A stretch of DNA of 64,000 nt from Pseudomonas sp. L5B5 (GTDB taxonomy: Bacteria > Pseudomonadota > Gammaproteobacteria > Pseudomonadales > Pseudomonadaceae): assembly GCF_020520285.1 (NCBI RefSeq), contig NZ_CP084742.1, forward strand, positions 1,364,001 to 1,428,000, read 5' to 3'. The notes below the pieces were generated by a model. It worked only from the letters and a program-made list of their open reading frames with translations. It was not told the origin of the DNA and did no database searches. A program made the position numbers and the translations under genes. Of this stretch, positions 33,495 to 41,524 are shown in pieces. Numbering within the stretch: position 1 is the stretch's first letter; every line of letters begins with the position of its first letter.

Positions 33495-34443
33495 GATCGA
33501 TATCCTGTCCTTCGGCGAGACCATGGCCATGTTCGTCGCCGAACACAGCGGCGACCTGGCCCAGGTCGAGCACTTCCACAAGCGCATCGCCGGCGCCGAC
33601 AGCAACGTGGCCATCGGCCTGTCGCGCCTGGGCTTCAAGGTGGCCTGGCTGAGCCGGGTCGGCAACGATTCCCTGGGACGCTTCGTGCTCGACACCCTCA
33701 AGACCGAGGGCCTGGACTGCCGTTTCGTGCGGTGCGACCCGCTGCACCCCACCGGCTTCCAGCTCAAGTCGCGGGAAGAGACCGGCGACGATCCCCGAGT
33801 GGAATACTTTCGCCGCGGTTCGGCGGCCAGCCACCTGAGTGTCAGCGATATCGCCCCGCCGCTGCTGCGGGCCCGGCACCTGCATGCCACCGGGATCCCG
33901 CCGGCGCTGTCGGACTCGACCCGCGAGCTGACCCATTACCTGATGCGCACCCAGCGCGCCGCCGGGCGCAGTGTGTCGTTCGACCCCAACCTGCGCCCCG
34001 GCCTGTGGTCCAGCGAAGCGACGATGGTCCGCGAGATCAATCGCCTGGCGGCCCTGGCTCATTGGGTACTGCCGGGGCTGGGCGAAGGTCGTTTGCTGAC
34101 CGGCTACGAGGACCCGGCGGACATCGCCGCCTTCTACCTGGATCAGGGCGCCGAGGCCGTGGTGATCAAGCTCGGCAGCCACGGTGCCTACTACCGCACC
34201 CGCCTGGATGAGGGTTTCGTCGACGCGGTACCGGTGCCCCAGGTGGTGGACACCGTGGGCGCCGGCGATGCCTTCGCCGTGGGCCTGATCAGTGCCCTGC
34301 TGGAAAGCTGCGGCATGGCCGAAGCGGTGCAACGTGCCAACTGGACCGGCAGCCGCGCGGTGCAGAGCCGCGGTGACATGGAGGGCCTGCCCTACCGCCA
34401 TGAACTGCCCACCCAGGCGCCGCGTCTGACGGCCGCGCTCTAG
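33487..34443 (+). CDS. kguK: 2-ketogluconate kinase
   Basis: 318 residues, PfkB (ribokinase) family. The N-terminal motif SFGETMAMFV is followed by GADSNVAIGLSRLGFKVAW, and the C-terminal signature with catalytic aspartate is VDTVGAGDAFAVGLISALL (about residues 255-273). It phosphorylates cytoplasmic 2-ketogluconate to 2-keto-6-phosphogluconate using ATP. It is the second gene of the PtxS-controlled operon and overlaps kguE by 8 bases, which suggests translational coupling. The kinase identity follows from operon context; the family alone would allow other sugar-acid kinases such as KDG kinase. Confidence 0.93.
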   Translation: MSEIDILSFGETMAMFVAEHSGDLAQVEHFHKRIAGADSNVAIGLSRLGFKVAWLSRVGNDSLGRFVLDTLKTEGLDCRFVRCDPLHPTGFQLKSREETGDDPRVEYFRRGSAASHLSVSDIAPPLLRARHLHATGIPPALSDSTRELTHYLMRTQRAAGRSVSFDPNLRPGLWSSEATMVREINRLAALAHWVLPGLGEGRLLTGYEDPADIAAFYLDQGAEAVVIKLGSHGAYYRTRLDEGFVDAVPVPQVVDTVGAGDAFAVGLISALLESCGMAEAVQRANWTGSRAVQSRGDMEGLPYRHELPTQAPRLTAAL

Positions 34444-34518
34444 CGCAGCCTTGCCCGCGGGCCCCGGAACCCGACAACCACCTGCTGCCACAAGAACAAC
34501 AAGCTCAGGAGAACTGCC

Positions 34519-35814
34519 ATGGATACGCTCAAACTTGCCGCCCGCCGCTGGTGGTACATCATGCCCATCGTCTTCATCACCTACAGCCTGGCCTACCTGG
34601 ACCGCGCCAACTACGGCTTCGCGGCCGCCTCGGGGATGGCCGAGGACCTGAACATCACCCCCGGGCTGTCATCGCTGCTGGGCGCGCTGTTCTTCCTCGG
34701 CTATTTCTTCTTCCAGGTGCCGGGGGCGATCTATGCCCAGCGGCGCAGCGTGAAGAAACTGATCTTCGTCAGCCTGATCCTCTGGGGAGGCCTGGCCACC
34801 CTCACCGGCATCGTGGCCAACGCCTACATGCTGATCGGCATCCGCTTCATGCTCGGGGTCGTGGAGGCCGCGGTGATGCCCGCGATGCTGGTGTACCTGT
34901 GCCACTGGTTCACCCGTGCCGAACGCTCGCGGGCCAACACCTTCCTGATCCTCGGTAACCCGGTGACCATGCTCTGGATGTCGGTGGTGTCGGGTTACCT
35001 GGTGGAGCATTTCAGCTGGCGCTGGATGTTCATCGTCGAAGGCCTGCCGGCAGTGCTCTGGGCCTTTATCTGGTGGCGCCTGGCCGATGATCGACCCAGC
35101 CAGGCGAAATGGCTGAGCGAGCAGGAGAAGCAGGACCTGGAGCAGGCCCTGGCTGCCGAGCAGCAAGGCATCAAGGCGGTGAAGAACTATGCCGAGGCGT
35201 TCCGTTCGCCCAGGGTGATCATCCTGGCCTTGCAGTTTTTCTGCTGGAGCATCGGCGTCTATGGTTTCGTCCTCTGGCTGCCCTCGATCCTCAAGCACGG
35301 CGCGCAGATGGACATGGTCGAGGCCGGCTGGCTCTCGGCCCTGCCTTACCTGGCGGCGGTGATCGCCATGCTGGTGGTGTCCTGGGGTTCGGACCGGACC
35401 CAGAAGCGCAAGCGCTTCGTCTGGCCGCCGCTGCTGATCGCCGCCTTCGCGTTCTATGGCTCCTACCTGCTGGGGGCGGAGCATTTCTGGTGGTCCTACG
35501 GCCTGCTGGTGCTCGCCGGAGCCTGCATGTATGCGCCCTACGGCCCGTTCTTCGCCATCGTCCCGGAGATCCTGCCGGCCAACGTTGCCGGCGGTGCCAT
35601 GGCGCTGATCAACAGCATGGGGGCCCTGGGCTCGTTCGGTGGTTCCTACCTGGTGGGTTACCTGAACAGCACCACCGGCTCGCCGGGAGCCTCCTACCTG
35701 CTGATGAGTGGCGCGCTGCTGCTCTCGGTACTGCTCACCCTGCTCCTCAAGCCAGGCACCAGCACGCCACAAGCCAAGCCCCTGGCGCTGCGCCGACGCC
35801 TGGCCCACTCCTGA
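34519..35814 (+). CDS. kguT: 2-ketogluconate transporter (MFS)
   Basis: 431 residues, twelve transmembrane helices, major facilitator superfamily of the anion:cation symporter type. The first loop reads SLAYLDRANYGFAAASGMAEDL, typical of sugar-acid and tartrate transporters of this group, and the TM2-3 motif is PGAIYAQRRSVKKLI. Located between kguK and kguD, it should import periplasmic 2-ketogluconate made by gluconate dehydrogenase. A 75-base gap from kguK and a strong CAGGAG site precede it. Confidence 0.94.
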   Translation: MDTLKLAARRWWYIMPIVFITYSLAYLDRANYGFAAASGMAEDLNITPGLSSLLGALFFLGYFFFQVPGAIYAQRRSVKKLIFVSLILWGGLATLTGIVANAYMLIGIRFMLGVVEAAVMPAMLVYLCHWFTRAERSRANTFLILGNPVTMLWMSVVSGYLVEHFSWRWMFIVEGLPAVLWAFIWWRLADDRPSQAKWLSEQEKQDLEQALAAEQQGIKAVKNYAEAFRSPRVIILALQFFCWSIGVYGFVLWLPSILKHGAQMDMVEAGWLSALPYLAAVIAMLVVSWGSDRTQKRKRFVWPPLLIAAFAFYGSYLLGAEHFWWSYGLLVLAGACMYAPYGPFFAIVPEILPANVAGGAMALINSMGALGSFGGSYLVGYLNSTTGSPGASYLLMSGALLLSVLLTLLLKPGTSTPQAKPLALRRRLAHS

Positions 35815-35832
35815 ATCGCCACAGAGACTCCC

Positions 35833-36813
35833 ATGAAAAAACACCTGGTGCTGTACAAGAAACTCTCGCCATCGCTGATGGCACGCCTGCAGGAACACCT
35901 TACCGTGACCCTGATCGAGAACCTGGACGACGCCGGCCTGGAGCGCCTGCGCCAGGCCCTGCCCGAGGCCCATGGCCTGCTGGGCGCCAGCCTGCGCCTG
36001 GACGCCCGGCTGCTGGACCTGGCCCCTCGCCTGGAGGCCGTGGCCAGTGTCTCGGTTGGGGTCGACAACTACGATATCGACGACCTGACCCGGCGCGGCG
36101 TCCTGCTCAGCAATACCCCGGACGTGCTGACCGAAACCACCGCCGACACCGGTTTCGCGCTGATCCTGGCCAGCGCCCGGCGGGTGGTGGAGCTGGCGAA
36201 CATGGTTCGCGCCGGCCAGTGGAATCACAGCATCGGCCCGGCGCACTTCGGCAGCGACGTGCATGGCAAGACCCTGGGCATCATCGGCATGGGACGCATC
36301 GGCGAGGCCCTGGCCCAGCGTGGGCATTTCGGCTTTGGCATGCCGGTGATCTACCACAGCAACCACCCCAAGCCGGCGGTGGAGCAACGCTTCGGCGCCC
36401 GCTACCGCAGCCTCGAGCAACTGCTGCAAGAGGCCGACTTCATCTGCCTGACCCTACCGCTGACCGCGCAGACCCAGGGCCTGATCGGTACCCGGGAGTT
36501 TGCCCTGATGCGGCCCGAGAGCATCTTCATCAATATCTCCCGGGGCAAGGTGGTGGACGAGGCGGCGTTGATCCAGGCCTTGCAGGAGCGGCGCATTCGC
36601 GGCGCTGGCCTGGACGTGTTCGAGCGTGAGCCGCTGGATCATCACTCGCCGCTGCTGCAACTCTCCAATGTGGTGGCCACCCCGCATATCGGCTCGGCCA
36701 CCTTCGAGACCCGCGAAGCCATGGCCCGCTGCGCGGTGGACAATATCCTCGCGGCGCTGGCCGGCGAACGCCCGGCGAACCTGGTCAACCCGGCGGCCTG
36801 GAACCACCACTAA
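35833..36813 (+). CDS. kguD: 2-keto-6-phosphogluconate reductase
   Basis: 326 residues, D-isomer-specific 2-hydroxyacid dehydrogenase family. The N-terminal substrate domain contains VASVSVGVDNYDIDDLTRRG. The Rossmann core has GIIGMGRIGEALAQRG (about 154-169), then NISRGKVVDEAALIQAL and the catalytic His segment VVATPHIGSAT. In the kgu pathway it reduces 2-keto-6-phosphogluconate to 6-phosphogluconate with NADPH, feeding the Entner-Doudoroff route. It is the last gene of the operon, 18 bases after kguT; a REP pair follows. Confidence 0.94.
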   Translation: MKKHLVLYKKLSPSLMARLQEHLTVTLIENLDDAGLERLRQALPEAHGLLGASLRLDARLLDLAPRLEAVASVSVGVDNYDIDDLTRRGVLLSNTPDVLTETTADTGFALILASARRVVELANMVRAGQWNHSIGPAHFGSDVHGKTLGIIGMGRIGEALAQRGHFGFGMPVIYHSNHPKPAVEQRFGARYRSLEQLLQEADFICLTLPLTAQTQGLIGTREFALMRPESIFINISRGKVVDEAALIQALQERRIRGAGLDVFEREPLDHHSPLLQLSNVVATPHIGSATFETREAMARCAVDNILAALAGERPANLVNPAAWNHH

Positions 36814-36818
36814 CCCGG

Positions 36819-36920
36819 TGCAGCCTGCGGCAGCGGCTACACCAATGTGGCGTTGCACAGCCCCTGTAGCCGCTGCTGAGCTTGCGAAGCTGCGCCAAGG
36901 TCCGCAGGACCTTCCAGCAA
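36819..36920. repeat. REP repeat pair
   Basis: GCAGCCTGCGGCAGCGGCTACA (36819-36841, stated here only as the arm pattern) faces TGTAGCCGCTGCTGAGCTTG at 36865, followed by the GCGAAGCTGCGCCAAGGTCC / GCAGGACCTTCC block seen at other REP sites of this window. It lies between the convergent kguD and hcnC genes. Confidence 0.75.
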
Positions 36921-36965
36921 TCGCCCAGCCACCCCACCCCTGCGACAGCGGCTGCGCGGCAGAAA

Positions 36966-37030
36966 CAAAAAGGCCCGCCGGCGCAAGGTTCGCAAGCGTG
37001 CTGCTCAACGAAACCTCGCACCGGCGGGCC
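36966..37030 (-). terminator. Terminator of the hcnABC operon
   Basis: Arms GGCCCGCCGGCGCAAGGTT (36972-36990) and AACCTCGCACCGGCGGGCC (37012-37030) pair at 17 of 19 positions around a 21-base loop. On the minus strand the stem is followed by TTTTTG. It lies 29 bases past the hcnC stop. Confidence 0.85.
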
Positions 37031-37058
37031 GGCGTGGCTGACGTTCAGGCCAGGCGAA

Positions 37059-38303
37059 CTACGCCTGTTTCTTCTGCGGCTCCAGGGCGAAGCGCCGGGC
37101 CAGGAACGGCGTGATATCCAACGGCAGGGCCTCGTCGTTCACGAGCTTGTCCAGCAACACTCCGGTGATCGCCGAGGTCAGGATGCCGGTGCGGAAATGC
37201 CCGCAGGCATTGAGGTAACCCTCGATCCCGTCCATCGGCCCGAGAATCGGCAGCTCATCCGGCGAACCGGGACGCAGCCCCGCCCAGCAACGCTTGAGGT
37301 TGACCTGGGCCAGTTCGGGAATGCAGCGCACCGCGCCCTGCACCAGGCCGTTGATTTCCGGGTAGGTGGTGGTGACGTCGAACCCCTTGTCCTCGGTGGT
37401 GCTGCCGATCAGGATCTCGCCATTGTCCTTCTGCGCCATGTAGCAGTCGCTGGTGGTCAGGCAACCATTGAGCAGCTTGGGCATGCGCTCGGTCAAAAGG
37501 ATCTGGCCCTTGACCGGCTTCACCGGGATTTCCATCCCCGTGGCCTGCAGGCTCAGCTCGGCGGCCCAGGCACCGGCGGCGTTGATCAGGGTCGAGCAAT
37601 GGAACAGCCCGGCCTCGGCGGTCTGCACACCACTGACCCGGTTGCCCTGGTGCAGGACCCCGGTGACGTTGGTGTTGAAGTACACGTCCACGCCATTCTG
37701 CCGCGCGCCCTCGGTGTAGGCGTCGGTAAGGCGGAACGGGTTGACCTGGTGGTCGCAGAGGAACTCCAGGGCACCCTTGGCCTCATGGCTGATGCTCGGC
37801 TCGGAGGCACGCAGGGCTGCCTGGTCGAGCCAGCGCACCTGTTCCGAAAGGTGCGGGATGCAACCGACGATATGCTCGGCGTACAGGCGGTCTTCATCGT
37901 CGTAGATGACGAACTTGAGCCCGGTGTGCTCGAACTTGAAGTCCATGCCGTGCAGGCCGATCAGTTCGCGGTGCAGGCGCGGGTACAGCTCGTTGGACTG
38001 CAAGGCGAAATCGAAGAACGATTGCGGCAGGATGTGCGGGGTGCTGGAGTCCACCACCACCGCCGACCCTTGGGCCTCGCGCTTGCGGTTGGCCGACATC
38101 ATGCGAAAGAAGATCACCCCGCATCCCAGGCCCACCGACTCGCCAATGGCCCACAGGCCACCGGCCGAGGCGCGACTGGCGTTGCCCGGGCGCTTGGAAT
38201 CGATCAAGGCCACCTTCAGGCCCTTGCGCTTGGACAGCTGGTAGGCGCAGGACGCCCCGATTACGCCGCCGCCGGCGATTACCACGTCATAGTGCTTAGT
38301 CAT
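37059..38303 (-). CDS. hcnC: Hydrogen cyanide synthase subunit HcnC
   Basis: 414 residues, DAO-type FAD-dependent amine/amino-acid oxidase fold. The FAD motif VVIAGGGVIGASCAYQLSKR is at the N-terminus, GGLWAIGESVGLGCG follows, and the C-terminal family segment is YLNACGHFRTGILTSAITG. With HcnA and HcnB it forms the membrane-associated synthase that oxidises glycine to HCN and CO2, passing electrons to the respiratory chain. The start at 38303 has a near-perfect AGGAGG nine bases upstream; a 10-codon extension is rejected. It overlaps hcnB by 8 bases. Length agrees with known HcnC (about 417). Confidence 0.95.
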   Translation of the reverse strand: MTKHYDVVIAGGGVIGASCAYQLSKRKGLKVALIDSKRPGNASRASAGGLWAIGESVGLGCGVIFFRMMSANRKREAQGSAVVVDSSTPHILPQSFFDFALQSNELYPRLHRELIGLHGMDFKFEHTGLKFVIYDDEDRLYAEHIVGCIPHLSEQVRWLDQAALRASEPSISHEAKGALEFLCDHQVNPFRLTDAYTEGARQNGVDVYFNTNVTGVLHQGNRVSGVQTAEAGLFHCSTLINAAGAWAAELSLQATGMEIPVKPVKGQILLTERMPKLLNGCLTTSDCYMAQKDNGEILIGSTTEDKGFDVTTTYPEINGLVQGAVRCIPELAQVNLKRCWAGLRPGSPDELPILGPMDGIEGYLNACGHFRTGILTSAITGVLLDKLVNDEALPLDITPFLARRFALEPQKKQA

Positions 38304-39705
38304 GCTTGGAGACCTCCTGGTCGGCTGGCGCAAAGGCGGAAAACGGAATCGGGTCCAGCGGGAAGCGCGGGCGAATCCAGCCCACGTCCTTGCGCCCGGT
38401 GGCCTGGCGCAGCCGGTCGCTGCAGTAACCCACGCACATCCGCCCCTGGCAGTCGCCCATGCTCACCCGGGTGCGCATCTTCAGGCTGGCCATGTCCTGC
38501 ACGCCCTGGGCCAGGGCCTTTTCGATGTCGTTGCGGGTGGTGTGCTCGCAACGGCAGATCACCGTGTCGCCCTTGGGCAGTTCTATCTGTCCGACACCAC
38601 GTGCGGTATAGCGGTCCACCGCACCGCGAAAACGCAGGATCGAGGCCAGCTTGCGCTCGTAGCCCTGGCGCCGTTGCAGGGCCGCCTCGTTGCTCAGTAC
38701 GTCGCGCTGCATGAGGATCGACAACGCCGCGATACGGCCGCTGAGCATCGCTGCCTCACCACCACGGATGCCCCCCATGTCGCCGGCCAGGTGGATGTGC
38801 GGCTCGCTGCTCTGCTGCCAGACGTTGGCGTTGGCCCGCAGGTAGCCGTCGTCGCTGAAATTATGCTCCAGGCCCATCTGCTGGCTGAGCTGGGTCCGGG
38901 GAATGAAACCGTAGCCGATGGCCAGGGTCTGGGCGGCGATGCGCTGGGCCTGGGACATGTCCGGCTGCCAGTCGCTGGAATACGGCGCCACGGTCACCAC
39001 GCTCAGGGCATCCTGGCCCTGGGCCTCGACCACGCCCCAGCCATAGCGCAGGGCGATGCCGTGCATCTTCAGGTAGGCCAGCATGCTCAGGCCGTCGAGG
39101 AACAGCTGTGGCTTGTTGAGCAGGGCCAGGCTCTGCTTGGCGATCTTGCCCAGCGCGCTGGCCTCGTAGACCCCGGCCACCCGCACACCCGCGGCATGCA
39201 GCTGGCAGGCCACCAGGGGCAGCAACGGACCGGTGCCGGCGATCACCACCGGGCTCTGGGGCTTGACCACCCCGCTCTTGATCTGCAGTTGCAGGCCACC
39301 GAGCAGCTTGACTCCGGGCAGCGTCCAACCGGGAAACGGCACGCTGCGCTCGTGGCAGCCGGCAGCCAGCACCAGTTGCCCGTAGGGCACTTCCTGCACT
39401 TGTTCCTCGGCGTCGAGCAGCATCAGGCTATGGCTGCCCTCGGCACCGATCACCCGGCTGTTGAGGCGCACGTCGATCATCTGCTCATGGTCGCCGAAGT
39501 CGCCATGCAGCTTGGACAGCATCTCGCAGTAGCGCGGCCCCAGGTAATCCAGTTGCACGCCATCGCGCAGCGGTCCGCGATAAACCACTCCTCCAAGGCG
39601 CGATGCTTCTTCGATCAGGGTGCTGTGCACGCCGTGCTCGGCCAGTTCGATGGCCGCCGCCATGCCCGCCGGCCCGCCGCCGACGATTACCGGATTCTGG
39701 CTCAT
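38296..39705 (-). CDS. hcnB: Hydrogen cyanide synthase subunit HcnB
   Basis: 469 residues. It begins with the FAD dinucleotide motif VIVGGGPAGMAAAIELAEHG. A second nucleotide-fold motif, PVVIAGTGPLLPLVACQL, sits mid-protein. A C-terminal BFD-like [2Fe-2S] cluster region contains VICRCEHTTRNDIEKAL and SMGDCQGRMCVGYC. This is the layout of HcnB and related octopine/opine-oxidase subunits. It starts four bases inside hcnA and overlaps hcnC by eight, so the three subunits are translationally coupled. Opine oxidases share the fold, but the small HcnA and the regulatory leader identify this operon as cyanide synthase. Confidence 0.95.
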   Translation of the reverse strand: MSQNPVIVGGGPAGMAAAIELAEHGVHSTLIEEASRLGGVVYRGPLRDGVQLDYLGPRYCEMLSKLHGDFGDHEQMIDVRLNSRVIGAEGSHSLMLLDAEEQVQEVPYGQLVLAAGCHERSVPFPGWTLPGVKLLGGLQLQIKSGVVKPQSPVVIAGTGPLLPLVACQLHAAGVRVAGVYEASALGKIAKQSLALLNKPQLFLDGLSMLAYLKMHGIALRYGWGVVEAQGQDALSVVTVAPYSSDWQPDMSQAQRIAAQTLAIGYGFIPRTQLSQQMGLEHNFSDDGYLRANANVWQQSSEPHIHLAGDMGGIRGGEAAMLSGRIAALSILMQRDVLSNEAALQRRQGYERKLASILRFRGAVDRYTARGVGQIELPKGDTVICRCEHTTRNDIEKALAQGVQDMASLKMRTRVSMGDCQGRMCVGYCSDRLRQATGRKDVGWIRPRFPLDPIPFSAFAPADQEVSKHD

Positions 39706-40019
39706 AGGCTGGGCTCCTGTTCACTGATGCGGTTGGTCAGGGTCTGCACCTGCATGCCTGGCTTGACCAGGGTCTGGCAGGCACGGCGCTTGTGCCGGCC
39801 ATCGATCTGCACCAGGCAGCAATGGCACACGCCCATGCCGCAGTAGGCACCCACCAGTTGTCCATGGTCATTACGGGCCACCTGGCGCAGGCCGGTGGCC
39901 TGGATCACGCTGAGGACGGTCTCGCCCACCGCGGCGGTGACCGACTGGCCATTGAGGCTGATGGTCATGTCCGCCTGCTGCAGCGGCTGAATGTCGAAGT
40001 TGCGGTCTATCTGACGCAT
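39702..40019 (-). CDS. hcnA: Hydrogen cyanide synthase subunit HcnA
   Basis: 105 residues, ferredoxin-like [2Fe-2S] protein. The cluster cysteines are C60, C65, C68 in YCGMGVCHCC and C81 in RRACQT, as in known HcnA proteins (104-105 residues). It is the first and translationally regulated gene of hcnABC. Its ribosome binding site lies inside the TTCACGGATGAA hairpin, so translation should be blocked by RsmA/RsmE and freed by the GacA-dependent small RNAs. HCN is an important biocontrol metabolite of root-colonising pseudomonads. Confidence 0.96.
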   Translation of the reverse strand: MRQIDRNFDIQPLQQADMTISLNGQSVTAAVGETVLSVIQATGLRQVARNDHGQLVGAYCGMGVCHCCLVQIDGRHKRRACQTLVKPGMQVQTLTNRISEQEPSL

Positions 40020-40024
40020 TGCGG

Positions 40025-40110
40025 TTCATCCGTGAAAAAGTGAAAGGCGGTTGCCGGCATCCTGCCGTCCGGGTCCCGGTGCGGGGACGTGGCAACGTCA
40101 CGGTTCCGAA
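40025..40110 (-). promoter_or_regulatory. RsmA/RsmE-binding leader of hcnA
   Basis: On the minus strand TTCACGGATGAA (40036-40025) ends five bases before the hcnA ATG. TTCA/TGAA arms present GGA in the loop over the Shine-Dalgarno; this is the classic RsmE site of hcnA. Further GGA motifs lie upstream in the same leader: a hairpin CGGC-AGGAT-GCCG (40067-40055), CCGGGACCCGG (40079-40069), CCCGGACGG just below it, and TTCGGAACCG (about 40110-40101). Confidence 0.93.
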
Positions 40111-40136
40111 GACTCTGTCAGAACCAGGCGCGGGCC

Positions 40137-40178
40137 AATCTAGTCGGTTTGTCGGACACGAGTATTGACCTGGGCCAA
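40137..40178 (-). promoter_or_regulatory. ANR-dependent hcnA promoter
   Basis: On the minus strand TTGGC-CCAG-GTCAA (40178-40165) matches the ANR/FNR consensus TTGAT-N4-ATCAA at 8 of 10 positions. Its centre is 32 bases from a -10-like TAGATT (40142-40137), the spacing of a class II FNR promoter, and predicts a transcription start near 40130. Low-oxygen induction of hcn by ANR is established in Pseudomonas. Confidence 0.8.
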
Positions 40179-40240
40179 GCAAATGCCCGCGTGACGTCAT
40201 GAAAATGCCGCCAGTGTCCCGACGTCTCGGGCCAGGGGCA

Positions 40241-40275
40241 AAAAAAACCGCTGCCGGCGGGGGCCGGCAGCGGTT
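40241..40275 (-). terminator. Terminator between the PhnA-like operon and hcnA
   Basis: Perfect 13-base stem, AACCGCTGCCGGC with its complement, with a 4-base loop, followed on the minus strand by a run of seven T. It ends the transcript of the membrane-protein/24-residue-peptide operon and shields the hcnA promoter from read-through. Confidence 0.95.
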
Positions 40276-40302
40276 CGAAGAGACATCAACGATGCCTGGG
40301 CA

Positions 40303-40377
40303 TCAGTGCATGAACAGGGCAATCAGGATGATCACCGGGATAGGTACACCAAGGAACCACAAGAGTAATGAGCGCAT
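40303..40377 (-). CDS. 24-residue hydrophobic membrane peptide
   Basis: A short gene of 25 codons starting with ATG at 40377 and ending with TGA at 40303. AGGAG stands about nine bases before the start, and the gene begins 15 bases after the stop of the PhnA-like gene, just before a strong terminator. The peptide starts MRSLLLWFLGVPIPVIILIA and ends LFMH: one transmembrane span with a central proline pair (PIP). Strong translation signals and operon position argue that it is real. The function is unknown; candidates are a regulator or stabiliser of the membrane protein encoded just upstream. Confidence 0.75.
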   Translation of the reverse strand: MRSLLLWFLGVPIPVIILIALFMH

Positions 40378-40392
40378 GGGAAAATCTCCTGA

Positions 40393-41334
40393 TCAGTGGT
40401 TGGCAACGGGCGCTGCGGTACGCGGCAGGACATCGGTCTCGACCCAGACCACCGCATCGCGGCGGCGCCCGCCGAACAGTGCGGCCAGGCTGGCGCAGAA
40501 GGCCCCGCAGAGCAGCGCGATGAACATCCAGAGCGACGACCAGGCAGCCACTTTGGCGGCTACATCGGCAGCTTCCTTGGCCGCTTGCTTGGTTTGCTCC
40601 ACGGCCTGGTGGGCCTTGGCAAAGACTTCGTCGACCCGGCGTTCAGCCTCGGCCTGGCCAAGGTTGGTGCGCTGGGCCACCAGCTGCGCCAGGTAGCCGC
40701 GATCCTCGGGGGTGAGCTGACCGTCGTTGCTCAAGGTGCGCACGAAGATGCGTGACACCGTGCCACGCGCCGCGTCGTCACTGACTGCCACCGGGCGATC
40801 ATCGCGAAACAGGCTGTCGACGAAATAACCGTAGTCATCCTTCGATCCCTGGCTGGCGGCCTGGCCGGCCGCCTGGGTCGCAGCACCCGCCACCCCGGCA
40901 GCGACCTGGGCGCCCGCCTGCAAGCCGCCACCTACGAGGCTGCCCACCGCACCGACCAACAGCGTCGCGGTGACCAGGGTCGCCACGGCCCAGGCCAGGA
41001 AGCCGTGGGCCGTGTCGCGGAAATACACCTCGTCACCGTGCAGGTTGGCCCACTTCACCCGCAAGCGTCCGGCCAGGTATCCACCCAGGGCGGCAGCGAC
41101 GATCTGCGTCAGTGCCAGCCAGATAATGCTGGAGATACCCAGGCCCTTGGCCCCCAGGCCGCTACCGGCCCAGGGCGACACCGAGGAGAACCCCAGGCCA
41201 AGGCCCAGCAGCAAGAGAATCAACGACAGCGCCGCCGCAGCGGCGGCGCCGGCGAAGACGGCCGACCACGACACGCCCGAGTGGTGACTCGAGGCATCCG
41301 CGGTGGCCAGCAGGTGTTCAGAGGGTCTGTTCAT
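40393..41334 (-). CDS. PhnA-like multi-span membrane protein
   Basis: 313 residues with no enzyme motif. Hydrophobic segments at about 22-50 (WSAVFAGAAAAAALSLILLL), 70-95, 112-150 (an alanine/glycine-rich segment VGAVGSLVGGGLQAGAQVAA) and near the C-terminus at about 270-293 suggest four or more spans, with a soluble middle region (about 165-260) ending in a helical stretch rich in alanine. The family is often labelled 'PhnA-like', with no proven link to phosphonate use. The gene is followed 15 bases later by a 24-residue membrane peptide and a terminator. Confidence 0.75.
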   Translation of the reverse strand: MNRPSEHLLATADASSHHSGVSWSAVFAGAAAAAALSLILLLLGLGLGFSSVSPWAGSGLGAKGLGISSIIWLALTQIVAAALGGYLAGRLRVKWANLHGDEVYFRDTAHGFLAWAVATLVTATLLVGAVGSLVGGGLQAGAQVAAGVAGAATQAAGQAASQGSKDDYGYFVDSLFRDDRPVAVSDDAARGTVSRIFVRTLSNDGQLTPEDRGYLAQLVAQRTNLGQAEAERRVDEVFAKAHQAVEQTKQAAKEAADVAAKVAAWSSLWMFIALLCGAFCASLAALFGGRRRDAVVWVETDVLPRTAAPVANH

Positions 41335-41524
41335 TGTTGTTCGGCTCCAGGCATGAAAAATGGTGTTACACGTCTCGAAGGGACAGGTGCAGCCACCGTG
41401 CCAGTTGCACGAACTTTATAAGCTCTTGTATTTCAATGAGTTGCGATAAACAGGTAATCCCGGATCGTGCAATTTACCGACCCGGGAGTTTTCGGGCGGG
41501 CGTTCTGCACGGCCCGCCGGGCGC

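Noticed and set aside
34669..36429. 586-codon minus-strand frame opposite kguT/kguD
   Set aside because: It crosses two recognised genes on the other strand and has no motif or start signal.
37059..40019. Reading hcnABC as an opine or octopine oxidase, or a hydroxyproline-oxidase system
   Set aside because: The folds are shared, but the 105-residue HcnA-type ferredoxin, subunit lengths, ANR box and RsmE hairpin all point to cyanide synthase.
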